Notes: a model not told the origin generated them from the sequence alone. 58,239 bases of DNA from Acidobacteriota bacterium (GCA_009691245.1 SHUM01000017.1:1-58239); one strand, 5' to 3'; numbered from the stretch's first letter, positions 35,829 to 46,500 are shown. Translations and numbers: made by a program.

Positions 35829-36554
35829 TTGCTGAATCGATTTGATTGGGGTTGGTCCGAGCGCAGTGGAGTCCTGTTTACTTACCACCAACACGCAGCT
35901 AAGCTCCGGCAACTGCTCACCGCAGTAATCGTCCTGCTGATGTGGAGTAGTCCGCTGAAGGCACAGTTCTCTGCCAATGAGTTGGCGCCGCCGCCGGAGA
36001 TGATCGGCAAGGTGGCTCCGCGCTGGAGCCTGCGTGCATGGGTTAACTTACCTGCCAACTCGCCGCTAATGGAGACCTCCAAGCTGCGCGGGAAGGTGAT
36101 TTTGCTGCGTTTCTTGAATGACAGTCCGCAGGGAGCCGCCGGCCTGCGCGATCTTATCAAGACCTATCAGTCGCAGGGCCTGGCCCCGGTCGGCATCTAT
36201 GCACCTTCGCCAACACCCACTTCAGTTGACCCGGCGGAAGTGAGTGATTTGGCTTCGGCCTTGTCTTTTAATTTCCCCATTGGGATTGACTCCACCTGGC
36301 AGACGGTTAATCGCTATTGGATGAATCGCGCCGACGTGGAGGGCCTGGCGGCAACATTTCTAATCGATCGGCAGGGACTGGTGCGCTATGTGCAACCCGA
36401 TGGCCGCTATGAGAAAAATTCCCGCGACCGCGCCGCACGCCGCAATTATGAGAATCTTGAGAAGATCATTCAGACCCTGCTAGCTGAACCCGCTCCGGAA
36501 GCGATGGAAGACGCAGCGGCGGAGGCTCCCACGGCGGCAACTCCCGGCGGATAA
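35829..36554 (+). CDS. Exported thioredoxin-fold (AhpC/TSA/TlpA-like) protein lacking all cysteines
   Basis: 241 residues. An N-terminal membrane signal (LRQLLTAVIVLLMWSSPLKA) is followed by a redoxin-like domain: KVAPRWSLRAWVN, LRGKVILLRFLND, DLIKTYQSQGLAPVGIYAPS, and the cis-Pro region LAATFLIDRQGLVRYVQPDG. The usual CxxC active site after LRF is replaced by NDSPQGAAG, and there is no Cys anywhere, so it cannot do thiol-disulfide chemistry. Perhaps a binding or chaperone role. The C-terminus is Ala/Glu/Pro-rich. The start is a TTG supported by GGAGG 6 bases upstream and a promoter just before. The XRE regulator gene follows on the same strand. Confidence 0.68.
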   Translation: MLNRFDWGWSERSGVLFTYHQHAAKLRQLLTAVIVLLMWSSPLKAQFSANELAPPPEMIGKVAPRWSLRAWVNLPANSPLMETSKLRGKVILLRFLNDSPQGAAGLRDLIKTYQSQGLAPVGIYAPSPTPTSVDPAEVSDLASALSFNFPIGIDSTWQTVNRYWMNRADVEGLAATFLIDRQGLVRYVQPDGRYEKNSRDRAARRNYENLEKIIQTLLAEPAPEAMEDAAAEAPTAATPGG

Positions 36555-36616
36555 TCCGGCCAGATATGGTACACTTTGCGGCGATGGGTGGGGGTGAAAG
36601 GATTGGAAGAAGCGAA

Positions 36617-36979
36617 ATGAATCTAGGCGAAGCGATCAAGAATATCCGTCAGGCCAAAGGACTCTCTCAAGGGGAGATGCAGAAGCGCACCGGCATCCTG
36701 CGCTCGTATCTTTCACGCGTGGAGAACGGCCACACCATTCCCTCGCTGGCCACGCTGCAAAGGCTGGCCTCCGCCATGGGCGTGACGCTTGCTGACTTCT
36801 TCTCTCCCGACGGCAAGCCCTCCGCGGAATCACTGGCGGTCGCCGCCGCCCAAGCCAACGACCCGGCCAGCCAGTATCTGACGGAGTTGAAGACTCTCCT
36901 GCCGCAGCTTACCACGCAGCAGCGCGATCAATTGCTGGATATGGTCAAGGACATGGCCTCCGCCCTGCGCCGCTCGTAA
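36617..36979 (+). CDS. XRE-family transcriptional regulator
   Basis: About 120 residues. The N-terminal Cro/C1-type helix-turn-helix (2-58) reads LGEAIKNIRQAKGLSQGEM, then RTGILRSYLSRVENG, and a last helix LATLQRLASAMGVTLADFF. The C-terminal half (70-120) is helical and could dimerise. The frame opens at 36566, but the ATG at 36617 with a GGAAGAAG purine stretch upstream matches the domain start. It follows the thioredoxin-fold gene by 62 bases and may be co-transcribed or control it. The target is unknown. Palindrome copy 3 starts 18 bases after the stop. Confidence 0.83.
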   Translation: MNLGEAIKNIRQAKGLSQGEMQKRTGILRSYLSRVENGHTIPSLATLQRLASAMGVTLADFFSPDGKPSAESLAVAAAQANDPASQYLTELKTLLPQLTTQQRDQLLDMVKDMASALRRS

Positions 36980-36997
36980 CCCGCCATTCAATTGTCT

Positions 36998-37086
36998 TAA
37001 CAGAGCCACGACCGTGAGGAAGCGGTGGTTGGCACTTCCCGTGAAGTGCGTCCAACCACCGCTTCCTCACGGTCGCGGCTCTGTTA
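36998..37086. repeat. Long palindrome, copy 3
   Basis: The arms at 36998-37032 and 37052-37086 match over 35 bases with one mismatch; the core is AGAGCCACGACCGTGAGGAA. The 19-base centre contains a second small hairpin (CACTTC/GAAGTG). The right arm includes the hemL stop codon. It lies between convergent genes (XRE regulator and hemL). Same family as 31004-31093 and 33938-34026. Confidence 0.9.
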
Positions 37087-38412
37087 GGAAAGTTCCTGGG
37101 CCAAGGCGTTGCAGGCCTCTTCGGCGGCGGCGAGCGTGATGTCGACGTCCTTATCGGTGTGCGCGGCGGAAACGAACCATGCCTCGAACTGCGAGGGCGG
37201 CAGCAGAATGTTGCGCTCCAGCATGAGATGGAAAAACTTGGCGAAGCGGTCGCGGTCGGCGCGCTCGGCGCTCGACCAATCCACCACCGGGCCGGGCGTG
37301 AAGAACAGCGTGAGCATGGAGCCTACGCGATTCACGAAAGTGGGGATGCGGGCATCCACGGCCAACTCCTGCAGGCCGTCGGCGAGGCGCTGCGAGCGCG
37401 CCTCAATCTCGGAATAAAGCAGCGGGCGGCGGCGCAACTCTTCCAGCATGGCGATTCCCGCTGCCACCGCCAACGGATTTCCCGCCAGCGTTCCAGCCTG
37501 ATACACCGGCCCTTCCGGCGCGACCATGTCCATGATGTCGGCGCGGCCGCCATAAGCGCCGATGGGCAGACCGCCGCCGATGATCTTGCCCAGCGTGGTC
37601 AGGTCCGGCTTGATGCCGTAAAGCTCCTGTGCGCCGCCGCGGCTCACGCGGAAGCCCGTCATCACCTCGTCAAAGATCAGCAACGAGCCGTCGCGCTGGG
37701 TTAGCTCACGCAACGCGGGCAGGAACCCTTGCGAGGGCGGGACGCAGCCCATGTTGCCAGCCACCGGCTCGACGATCACGGCGGCAATCTGCCCGGCGTG
37801 CTCCACGAAGACGCGTTCGGCGGCGGCCACGTCGTTATACGGCAGAGCCAGCGTCAGGTCGGTAAACTCTTTGGGAACGCCGGCAGAGTCGGGCAGGGAA
37901 AACGTCGCCACGCCGGAGCCGGCCTTCACCAGCAGCGAATCGACATGCCCGTGATAGCCGCCGATAAACTTGATAATCTTCTTGCGCTCCGTGAAGCCGC
38001 GTGCCAGCCGGACGGCGGACATGGTAGCTTCCGTCCCAGACGTAACCAGGCGCACCTTCTCGACGGAAGGAACAATTTCATTGATCAACTCGGCTAGCCG
38101 GACCTCGGCTTCGGTGGCGAATCCAAAGGCCGTGCCGCGCTCGAGTGCCTGGCCCACGGCGCGCTCCACGTCGGGATGGGCATGGCCCAGCAGCAGCGGC
38201 CCCCAGGCACCGACATAATCGAGATAATGCTTGCCATCAGCGTCCACGACATTCGAGCCGCGTCCGCGAACAAGGAAGACAGGCGACGAGCCCACCGCCC
38301 GGAAAGCGCGCACAGGCGAATTCACTCCACCAGGGATGAGCTTGCGCGCGCGCTCGAAAAGTTCCGCCGAGCGCGATGTCTTCTGCGAAGTTGGGAAAAG
38401 AATATTTTGCAT
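37084..38412 (-). CDS. hemL: Glutamate-1-semialdehyde 2,1-aminomutase HemL
   Basis: About 442 residues. A fold type I PLP enzyme with the HemL pattern: [17 protein letters not shown] near the start, [48 protein letters not shown] with the PLP Asp, and [18 protein letters not shown] with the Schiff-base Lys (near 276). It converts glutamate-1-semialdehyde to 5-aminolevulinate, so the organism makes heme by the C5 pathway. GTG at 38418 and ATG at 38412 are both possible starts; neither has a clear ribosome site. Its stop codon lies in palindrome copy 3. Other heme genes are not nearby. Confidence 0.95.
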   Translation of the reverse strand: MQNILFPTSQKTSRSAELFERARKLIPGGVNSPVRAFRAVGSSPVFLVRGRGSNVVDADGKHYLDYVGAWGPLLLGHAHPDVERAVGQALERGTAFGFATEAEVRLAELINEIVPSVEKVRLVTSGTEATMSAVRLARGFTERKKIIKFIGGYHGHVDSLLVKAGSGVATFSLPDSAGVPKEFTDLTLALPYNDVAAAERVFVEHAGQIAAVIVEPVAGNMGCVPPSQGFLPALRELTQRDGSLLIFDEVMTGFRVSRGGAQELYGIKPDLTTLGKIIGGGLPIGAYGGRADIMDMVAPEGPVYQAGTLAGNPLAVAAGIAMLEELRRRPLLYSEIEARSQRLADGLQELAVDARIPTFVNRVGSMLTLFFTPGPVVDWSSAERADRDRFAKFFHLMLERNILLPPSQFEAWFVSAAHTDKDVDITLAAAEEACNALAQELS

Positions 38413-38669
38413 GTCCACTTGAGCGGCAAGATTGCCTGACTCGAAGATTGTATTCTATCATGGGCTACTACGAGGTTATTATCGTAGCACTGTCGAGTAG
38501 CGAGTGCGGTTGAATTGCCAAGCCAGATGAAAAGTATTACTAAACGCCTTTTCCTTGATAGTTGGGGAAACTGGTTTGCGGCCAATATTATATTGGCCCA
38601 TGACCGGAACCCAAACGGAAAGTCTGACAAAGCGAAGCACACTCCGAATCGCAAGGAAGGGCAATCAAT

Positions 38670-40988
38670 TTGGTGCGCTCAATCAAAGGCTGGTCCCGAA
38701 TAGACACGGCTCGGCGCTATAAGTTGTTCCTGATCTTTTTCGTCGTATTCATCCTTGCGGATACTTCGCCAATAGTTGCGCAGCAGCCCCCGACGAATGG
38801 CGCCGCACCACACACAAGAAAATCGCTAAAGGCGGTCCGCGCGTCCTCGCCCATCCTGCTGGACGGATTATTGAACGAAGCGGATTGGCAAGGCGTCGAT
38901 CCCGCCTCCGGATTTGTGCAGTCCGACCCGGCGGAGGTAGAGCCTGCGACAGAAAATACCGAAGTTCGAATTCTCTACGATGATGAGAACCTCTACATCG
39001 GGGTGAACTGCCACGATGAAAAAGACGCCAACATCATCATCAATTCACTGAAGAAGGATTTCAACAACAACAGTACCGACACCTTCGAGGTGATCATCGA
39101 CACCTTTCAGGATAACCGTAACGGCTACCTGTTCGTAACCAATCCGGAAGGCGCCAAGCGGGATGTCCAGACAATGGATGAAGGTCGGACCAACAACGCG
39201 GACTGGGACACGGTGTGGGATGTTCGTGCGCATATGAATGGCGATGGCTGGACGGCTGAGATGGTGATTCCGTTCAAGAGCCTCAGCTTTGATGAGGCCC
39301 GCCCGGAGCAAATATGGGGAATCAATTTCTCGCGCCGCATCCGCCGCAAAAATGAAATTACATTCTGGGCGCCGATCCCTCGACGTTTTACCATTAACCA
39401 TCTTTCGCTGGCGGGCAATTTGCTGGGGCTGGAAAAGTTACACCGCGGTCGCAACCTGCGCGTGAAACCATTTGTAGTCGGGGAGCTGAACAAGTACTTC
39501 ACGCGCGAACCGCTGGTTAGCAAATCGAAGCAGGGAGTCGATGTCAAGTATAGCGTGACCCCATCGCTGACCATGGACCTTACCGCGAATACCGATTTTT
39601 CGCAGGTGGAAGTGGATGAGCAGCAAGTCAACCTGACCAGGTTCTCGCTGTTCTTCCCGGAGAAGCGGGAATTCTTTCTGGAAAACGACGGCATGTTCCA
39701 GTTCGGTGATCTCCATGGCGATCGAGGCCCGAATCGCTCCCTGGAAACACAAATATTTTTCAGCCGCCGCATTGGCCTGGCCGATGACGGCACGCCGATT
39801 CCCATCTGGGGTGGCGGACGGCTCTCCGGCAAGATAGGGAACTATAGCGTGGGCTTACTCGAAATGCAGACGAAGAATCACAGCAAATTCGTCACGGATC
39901 GATCCGGCAACCTGGTGCGTCAGGACATTCAGGGCGACAACTTTGGCGTACTGCGCGTGAAGCGTAACCTTCTGGCCAACTCCGATATCGGAGCGATCTT
40001 CATTAATCGCCAAGCTTCGCAGGGGAAAGACTATAACCGCACCATGGGCGTCGATGCCAATCTACGTATTCACGAAAACTACTCCGTGAATGCGTTTCTG
40101 GCCAAGACGCGGACGGATGGGTTGGAGGGCAAGGACCTGGCGGAAAAAGTCAGCTTCCTATACCACGACAGTCTCTGGAAGAGCCTGACCGTCTGGACCG
40201 ATCTGCAGGAAAACTTCAACCCGGAAGTGGGATTCACGCAGCGCACCGGAACCCGCTTCGTGCGCCACCGCTCAGACCTGTATATCCGTCCCAAGGGCAG
40301 TCGTTTTGTCCGTGAATTCAATCCCCATATTCTGGTGAATTATTTTATGGACGAGAGCAATCGACTGGTAACCACGAACAACCATTACGCATTCCAGGTA
40401 TTTTTCCAGAGCGGCGCCAGCATGGAGGTCCACTTCGACCCGCAATTCGACCGGCTCGACTCCCCCTTTGAGATTCGCAGGAATCCGCTGACTCCGTCCG
40501 TGACGATTCCCGTGGGGAAATACGAAGATTATTTTTATTCGCTGGAACTCGGCTCCGATCCCAGCAAGGTGCTGTCCGCCAACTTCGCTCTGGAGAAGGG
40601 TCCCTATTATGGGGGCAACAAGAACACGGTGAATCTGTCCGGCGCCTTCCGCCCCAGCTACCGCTTTGCAGTCGAACCCAAGTATTCGATCAATCGCATC
40701 GCGCTATCGAGCGCCGTCGTAAATGGCGTCGCGGGGCAGAGCGTAGTATTTTCGACTCACTTGTTAAGCACACGGGTCAGCTACTATTCCAGCACCCGCA
40801 TGTACCTCAGCACCCTGCTGCAATACAATAGCGACCGCAAACAATTGACCTCCAACATCCGCTTTGATCTCATCCACCGCCCGCTGAGCGACCTGTTCTT
40901 GGTCTATAACGAAGCGCGAGACACCAGCGGCGCGGACAAGACTGATAAGAGTTTCATAGTCAAGTACACCCACATGTTTGCCTTCTGA
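38670..40988 (+). CDS. DUF5916 protein: CBM9-like domain plus outer-membrane beta-barrel
   Basis: 772 residues with a signal-type N-terminus (YKLFLIFFVVFILADTSP, cleaved near IVAQQ). Residues about 50-230 form a carbohydrate-binding family 9-like domain: SSPILLDGLLNEADWQG, then VRILYDDENLYIGVNCHD and WTAEMVIPFKSLSF. From there the DUF5916 barrel follows with DFSQVEVDEQQVNLTRFSLFFPEKREFFLEN, an internal hallmark, and repeated beta hairpins up to the C-terminal aromatic (HMFAF). It has no TonB plug domain. Role unknown; probably an outer-membrane sugar-related or transport protein. The start is TTG (or the GTG three bases later) behind AAGGAAGGG. It diverges from hemL. Confidence 0.82.
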   Translation: MVRSIKGWSRIDTARRYKLFLIFFVVFILADTSPIVAQQPPTNGAAPHTRKSLKAVRASSPILLDGLLNEADWQGVDPASGFVQSDPAEVEPATENTEVRILYDDENLYIGVNCHDEKDANIIINSLKKDFNNNSTDTFEVIIDTFQDNRNGYLFVTNPEGAKRDVQTMDEGRTNNADWDTVWDVRAHMNGDGWTAEMVIPFKSLSFDEARPEQIWGINFSRRIRRKNEITFWAPIPRRFTINHLSLAGNLLGLEKLHRGRNLRVKPFVVGELNKYFTREPLVSKSKQGVDVKYSVTPSLTMDLTANTDFSQVEVDEQQVNLTRFSLFFPEKREFFLENDGMFQFGDLHGDRGPNRSLETQIFFSRRIGLADDGTPIPIWGGGRLSGKIGNYSVGLLEMQTKNHSKFVTDRSGNLVRQDIQGDNFGVLRVKRNLLANSDIGAIFINRQASQGKDYNRTMGVDANLRIHENYSVNAFLAKTRTDGLEGKDLAEKVSFLYHDSLWKSLTVWTDLQENFNPEVGFTQRTGTRFVRHRSDLYIRPKGSRFVREFNPHILVNYFMDESNRLVTTNNHYAFQVFFQSGASMEVHFDPQFDRLDSPFEIRRNPLTPSVTIPVGKYEDYFYSLELGSDPSKVLSANFALEKGPYYGGNKNTVNLSGAFRPSYRFAVEPKYSINRIALSSAVVNGVAGQSVVFSTHLLSTRVSYYSSTRMYLSTLLQYNSDRKQLTSNIRFDLIHRPLSDLFLVYNEARDTSGADKTDKSFIVKYTHMFAF

Positions 40989-41213
40989 AGCAACTCCCCG
41001 GAGCGTTTCCCTTCTCGGTAGCGCTACTGCCACTCTCTGTAGTTTGGCAGCGCGAGATATTCTGAAGTTCTCTCGTTCGCCTCAATTGCGTTGTACGGGA
41101 AAAACAGGCGAACAGGGTATTTCAGTACCAGCCGAAGTGGGAGGATATCCCCGAGAGGAAGATGCTTGGAAATGCCGATGCAAAAGGTACAACCGGAAAC
41201 AGATATATGTTGC
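40989..41213. other. Convergent intergenic region
   Basis: About 225 bases between the convergent DUF5916 and cytochrome genes. I see no gene, no clear terminator hairpin and no repeat. Confidence 0.3.
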
Positions 41214-41633
41214 CTATTTGGTATTCAGGAGAGGGATGCTATTTGGATCGGGAGGAGGCGGCACCGACTTGAGAAAAGCGTAGATCTCCGCCAGCGCCGA
41301 GTCTGAGATTTGACTCTGTGTTCTGAAGGGCGGCATGGCGCGGCCCGGCTTGCGAACGTAGCTCACAAAGGCTGAAAGCGTTCTGCGGCTAGTGTCAATG
41401 CGCGGCCCGGTCTCGGCTCCTTGCCCGGAATAACCGTGGCATGCGAAGCAGGCATAAGTTACAAAATTCTGCTTTCCCTTAGCGATAGTTTCCGTCGAGG
41501 GAGAGGCCTGTGCCAATGTCGGTTGCTGGGCTTGAACGGTTGCCGATGGGATGGCCAGCGGCATGACCAGCAAAAACAGCATTGCCTCAATGAACAATTT
41601 TCCTGAAACACGACACACCACGAAATGGTTCAC
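41214..41633 (-). CDS. Small exported c-type cytochrome
   Basis: About 139 residues. A signal peptide (core IEAMLFLLVMPLAIPSATVQA) is followed by a class I cytochrome c domain. The heme motif is ACFACHGYSGQGAETGP, and MPPF is the likely axial-Met region, followed by an ALAEIYAFLKS helix. The start is a GTG at 41633 because GGGGAGG lies 5 bases upstream; the longer open frame would overlap the neighbouring gene. It begins 37 bases after the stop of the Tat-exported ThDP enzyme, so it is probably co-transcribed and a candidate electron acceptor for that enzyme (inference). Confidence 0.78.
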   Translation of the reverse strand: MNHFVVCRVSGKLFIEAMLFLLVMPLAIPSATVQAQQPTLAQASPSTETIAKGKQNFVTYACFACHGYSGQGAETGPRIDTSRRTLSAFVSYVRKPGRAMPPFRTQSQISDSALAEIYAFLKSVPPPPDPNSIPLLNTK

Positions 41634-41670
41634 ATGGACCTCCCCGGTTTGGCCTAGTTTGGTTGCGTGC

Positions 41671-43512
41671 CTAGTTTGGTTGCGTGATGGTATCGAGCAA
41701 CGCCGGCTCGCCACGCTCGACTACCGCTAGTGCGCGACGGATGGCCGGCCCGAGTTCACGCGGATTGTCGATTGGGCCCTCCGAGTACCAGCCCAAGCTG
41801 CGCGCGAGTTGAGCATAGTCAATGTGAGGTTTGTCGAACACATTACCGAAGTGGCAACGGCTGATGTCGCGGTTGCGCTCGGCCGCCATCCGCGCCACCA
41901 CCATCACTTCCTGATTGTACGACCGGTTATTGTGCATGACGGTGAGCATCGGAATCTTATGATGCGCCGCTGTCCACAATGTCCCCGGTTGAAACATGAG
42001 GTCGCCGTCGTTTTGCAGATTGATGGACAGGCGACCATACTTCCTGTTTGCCAGCGCCGCTCCCACGGCCGCCGGATTGCTGTAGCCGATGCCCACCGAC
42101 CCAGACTGTCCGATGTGGTGATAATACTTTTCAAAATCCCATAGCTTCCACGCCCAATCGCTCATGCCATCACTGCGGGAAACCAGCGACCAATCCTTGG
42201 TTTTGATCTGCTCCCACAATTCGGCTGCGATTCGGGCCGTACTAATGGGACTTGAGTCCCAGCCATGCGAGGCCAGCACGAGGTCCCGCTCTCTGGACTT
42301 TTGATGAGCCTCCGCCAGCTTTACGCGGCGAGCAGCGAAGGCGATCCTGCGATCAGAGGTGATCAGCCGCTTGACTGCTTCGATCAGCGCGGGAAGCGTC
42401 GCCTCGGCGTCGGCCGCGATGGGAATATCGGCTTCCTGATATTTCCCGAAATGCCAGTAGTTGCTCCGCGTAAAGAGGTCGAACGAGCTGATACTGATCA
42501 GCTTCGCGCCCGCCTTGAGACTGTTGCGCGACAGCAGCGGATGCTCCAGCGCCAGCACCACGTCCGCGGTTCGCAACGCGCTACTCTCCTGGCTGAGCGG
42601 ATGCCTCGAAGGGAAGTTCATGCGTTGGATGGTGTCCACGACCGCGGCCTGCAACAGCTCGGCCAGCTCGATGATATATTTCAGGCCGGCTGCGGTGCGC
42701 GCGGCGCGCTCGACGGCAAGCACCGGAAATTCCGCGCTCACCAGAAGACGCGCAACTTCAGCGACCGCGGCGGAATCTCCCTGCGGCGCCGTATTTGGAG
42801 TGTACTTGGGGATATGCAGCTTGGTGCCCGCAGGAATCCGATCTTCCTGTAAACTTTTGTCCACGGTGATCGCCACGGGCATTTGTGGTGGAGTCATAGC
42901 GACGGAATAGGCGCGAACGGCGGAGGCCGCAAAGTGGCTCAGCGAAACCGGCGAGTCATCCCACTTGGTAAAATCGCGGGCCATGCCGACAGGGTCCTGC
43001 GCGCTTCTGGAATTGGGATTTTCAATGGAGTTCCCGAGTAGCAGGTAAACCGGCACACGGTCGCAGAACGCGCTGTAGACCGCCATGGATGCGTGCTGCA
43101 ACCCCACCGAACTGTAAATCAGAGCCGCCAGGGGCTTGCCTTCAATTTTGAAGAAGCCGTGTGCGATAGCCACCGCGGCTTCCTCATGCAGACAGGTGAT
43201 CAGTTCCGGGTTCTTGTTTCCGGTGTAGTTGATGATGGATTCCTGCAGACCGCCGGAGTCGGAGTGGGGATTAATGGTGACATAATCGAAGCCCAACGGC
43301 TTGAGTACGTCCATCATGAAGTCGGACCCGTGGCGCTCCTCGCTCAAAACCTCTACCGTGGTCTCGGCTGCACCCTGGGCCGCCACAGCGCCTGCTGGCG
43401 CGGGCTGCTGCGCAGTCAGAGCTTGAGTGCTGGCAACCAGCGCCGCTCCGCTAGTGGCAGCTACTTTAAGAAAGCTGCGACGATCCAGCGAACTCTTCTC
43501 TGGTTCTTCCAT
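41671..43512 (-). CDS. Tat-exported thiamine-diphosphate-dependent enzyme (acetolactate synthase/benzoylformate decarboxylase fold)
   Basis: About 613 residues. The N-terminus has a twin-arginine signal, LDRRSFLKVAATSGAALVAS. The mature part has the three-domain ThDP layout. The N-terminal PYR domain carries TCLHEEAAVAIAHGFF with the activating Glu, and the C-terminal PP domain has the metal/ThDP motif NLQNDGDLMF followed about 20 residues later by MHNNRSYN. Most members are cytoplasmic, so export as a folded holoenzyme by Tat is notable. Substrate unknown; a 2-keto acid is likely. GGAGGTGA precedes the ATG at 43512. It follows the TonB receptor by 40 bases and precedes the cytochrome by 37. 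Confidence 0.8.
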   Translation of the reverse strand: MEEPEKSSLDRRSFLKVAATSGAALVASTQALTAQQPAPAGAVAAQGAAETTVEVLSEERHGSDFMMDVLKPLGFDYVTINPHSDSGGLQESIINYTGNKNPELITCLHEEAAVAIAHGFFKIEGKPLAALIYSSVGLQHASMAVYSAFCDRVPVYLLLGNSIENPNSRSAQDPVGMARDFTKWDDSPVSLSHFAASAVRAYSVAMTPPQMPVAITVDKSLQEDRIPAGTKLHIPKYTPNTAPQGDSAAVAEVARLLVSAEFPVLAVERAARTAAGLKYIIELAELLQAAVVDTIQRMNFPSRHPLSQESSALRTADVVLALEHPLLSRNSLKAGAKLISISSFDLFTRSNYWHFGKYQEADIPIAADAEATLPALIEAVKRLITSDRRIAFAARRVKLAEAHQKSRERDLVLASHGWDSSPISTARIAAELWEQIKTKDWSLVSRSDGMSDWAWKLWDFEKYYHHIGQSGSVGIGYSNPAAVGAALANRKYGRLSINLQNDGDLMFQPGTLWTAAHHKIPMLTVMHNNRSYNQEVMVVARMAAERNRDISRCHFGNVFDKPHIDYAQLARSLGWYSEGPIDNPRELGPAIRRALAVVERGEPALLDTITQPN

Positions 43513-43552
43513 GACGAGTATCACCTCCGGGTATTGGTCCGACTCCGACGCA

Positions 43553-46500
43553 TCAGAAGCTGTATCTTATACCAAATTGAATCTGCCGCGCCGAGCCGCG
43601 AGTGGTGGAGATACGACCGGCGTCGGCGGCCAACAAGCCGTTGGTGAAAATAGTGGTTACCGGCGTCCCGAAGTTCGGGCGGTTGAACAGGTTGAAAAAC
43701 TCCGCGCGGAACTGCACGCGATGTGATTCCTGGAACTGGAAGTTCTTTTGCACGGAGAAGTCCATGGTGGCCAGTCCAGGAGAAATGAGCGTGTTGCGGC
43801 CCAGGGTGCCGAAATAGCCTGGCTCGGAAGGCACGAACTGGCTGGTGTCGAAATACTTGTCCGGACCGCCCAGCACAGGATTGCTGTTGCCACCGGGAAT
43901 CAGATTCACGCGCAACGACTCGACCGACCCGATCAGCGTGTTCTGGGTAGTGCTGTTGTCATGCACGGAGAGCGGATACCCGTCCGTCAGCGTGAGTATC
44001 CCATTCACCAACCAGCCGCCGGCGATGGCGCCCGCGATGCCGGTGAGGTTTTTGGTGGGCAGTTCATAAGTAAAATTCGTGGTCATGGCATTGCGGATGT
44101 CGAAACTGGCCAAGCCGCGCTTTTCCTTCATGTCCCAATAATAGATTCCGCGTTGGCCCTGTGCAAATTCATCGCCGCCGCTGGTTACCCCGGAGCCCTC
44201 ATCTATGGCCTTCGAGTAGTTGTAAGCCAGCTGCACCTGCAGACCGTGAGTCATGCGCTTCTGTACTCCGATGGCCAAGCCGTGGAAGAAACTGTTGGCG
44301 TTGGATGATTGCGCACGCATCTCGCCAAAGGCTGGATTGACGAGCGCCGCGCCGGGCGAGAAATGCTTGCGCCCCGTAGGATTGTTTGGGAAACCGTCCC
44401 AGCGACGGATGTTGGGCAGTGTCTGGTGTAGCAGATGCAAGCCGCGCGAGCCGGTGTAGCCGGCCGAGGCGACCCAATCCGTGCCGAACGCTTTCTGCAG
44501 CGTCATGCTCCAGCGATGGATATAAGCGTTCGACTGATTCGGTTCCATGTAGCGCAGATTGAACGTCGAAAAGGTCGGGCTATTGATCAGATCGAGATAC
44601 TGATTTACGGCATTGGGCGCCATCTGCAGGGGGCGGTTCGCCGGTACCGAACCAGCGCCGGTGGCGCGCAGGCGGGCAGTCTCGACGAACGGCGGCAGCT
44701 CCTGGAGCGAGGTGCGCAACTGATAGAGCACCGGGTAATCGAAGAAGATGCCATAGCCGCCGCGCACGGAGAAGGTACGGTCACCGGGCGCCCAGGCGAA
44801 GCCGAAGCGCGGACTGAAGCTCTTCAGCGTGGGATTCTGGAAATACTCGACGATGTCGGATTTTACGAACGGGCGCGGCTCATTTTTGTATTGCGCGGCT
44901 ACCTGTGTGGTTACCGAAACAAAGGGATCGAAGATGCTCTCGAGCGTCGAGATCAGGTGATCGTCCTCATCCGGCACGGTAACGAACTCATAGCGCAGGC
45001 CGAGGTTAAAGGTGAGCGACTTCGCCACCTGCCAGTTGTCCTGGAAGTAGCCGCCGAACAGAAGCTGGCGCAGATTGCGCTTGGGGCTCTCGGCGCCGGG
45101 ACGGAATACCTGAAAATCATTGGCGTTGTTGAGCAGAAAATCCGCCAGGCTGTTGAAGGCGAAGATGCCATTGCAGCCGCGGCTGCAGGCGTCCTGCACA
45201 TAGCGGAAGCGTTTGATCTCCGTGCCGAAGCGCAAGGAGTGATCGCCGCTGGTGAGGGAAACTCCCTCTTTGAACTGAAGCGCCTTCTGGGTGGTAGCCT
45301 GGGGGTTGACTCGATAGCCAACGCGCGTGAGGCTGCTGGTGATGCCGATTTCACCCACTCGGTCGCGATCCGGATGGAAGCGCAGCGCGCTGGTGTCGCG
45401 CGAGCCCAACGCAAGATCGCCGGCCACTTCGCTGAGGCTGTAGCCGAACTTCATTTCATTGATCAGGGTCGGCGAGAGTATGGAGATGTGATTCACCGCC
45501 AGCGTCTGCTTCTTGCTGGTGGCCGCCGCGCCCACCTCGGTCAGGTCGCAAAGGAATCCGCAGGGCAGCCGCGAGCTGTCATTCCAACTGTATGTCACCG
45601 CGATCATGCCAGCCTTGTCGTTGGAAAGATGATGGTCGAGCTTGCCGGTTGCTGTGTCATCATCCACCGGTCGCCGCTCAAATCCCGAAATGACCATGGT
45701 CCCGGGATCGGTGCGTTCGTTCGGCAGCGGAGTATTCCCCACGCCCGGCACGGGCCACAGCGCCAGATAAGGTACGATGCGCGGGTCAACGGCTACATTC
45801 ACCACCTGCACAGGATTCGTGCTGTTGCGTACGCCCTGTCCGCGGCGGCCTTCGTTTGACAGCGTAGTAAACCTTTCGGTGTTCAGCGCCCGCTCGCGCA
45901 TGCCTTCGAAGCTGGCGAAGTAGAAGGTGCGGTCCTGCCGGATGGGTCCGCCGAGCGAGCCGCCATACTGGTTCTGCTTGAACTCGCTGCTGACGCCGCC
46001 GCCCAGCGCGTTGTCCTCCCACTTGGAGGCGTCCAGATTGTCATTGCGCAGCGTCCAGAAGCCCGAGCCGTGAATCGAGTTGGTGCCCGACTTGGTTACC
46101 GCGCTGATGATGGCGCCCGCCGCGCTTTGGTATTCGGCGGAGTAGTTGTTCACCACCACCTGAAATTCCTTCACCGTCTCGGCGCCCGTATAAGCGCCGC
46201 CCGCGCCCTGCGGGTTGCTTGATAGATCGGAGTTCGAGACGCCGTCCATCAGGAACAGATTCTGCGTCCCGCGCGCGCCCGCCACGGTGATCTTGTCGCC
46301 CATGCCCGCCTGAATGCCGCCCACGCCGGCGGGACTCTTCAGCACGCCGGGCTGCAGGAAGGCAAACTGCGTCAGGTCGCGGTTGCGCAGCGGCAACTCC
46401 TCGACGCGGCGTTCGACGTCAATCACCTGCGCGACTGTTGCCGTGGTGGTCTCGATGAGCGGAGCCTCGCCGGTTACGGTTACTTGCTCGGCGACGTTGC

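Noticed and set aside
31004-37086. CRISPR array interpretation of the repeated palindromes
   Set aside because: Only three copies, 3 kb apart with genes between, no regular spacers and no cas genes.
43513-43552. Thiamine riboswitch before the ThDP enzyme
   Set aside because: The gap to the TonB receptor gene is only 40 bases, too short, and has no THI-box sequence.
44435-45859. Long plus-strand open frame (474 codons) inside the TonB receptor gene
   Set aside because: Antisense shadow of GC-rich coding sequence. The minus-strand receptor has clear motifs over the whole span; the plus-strand product has none.
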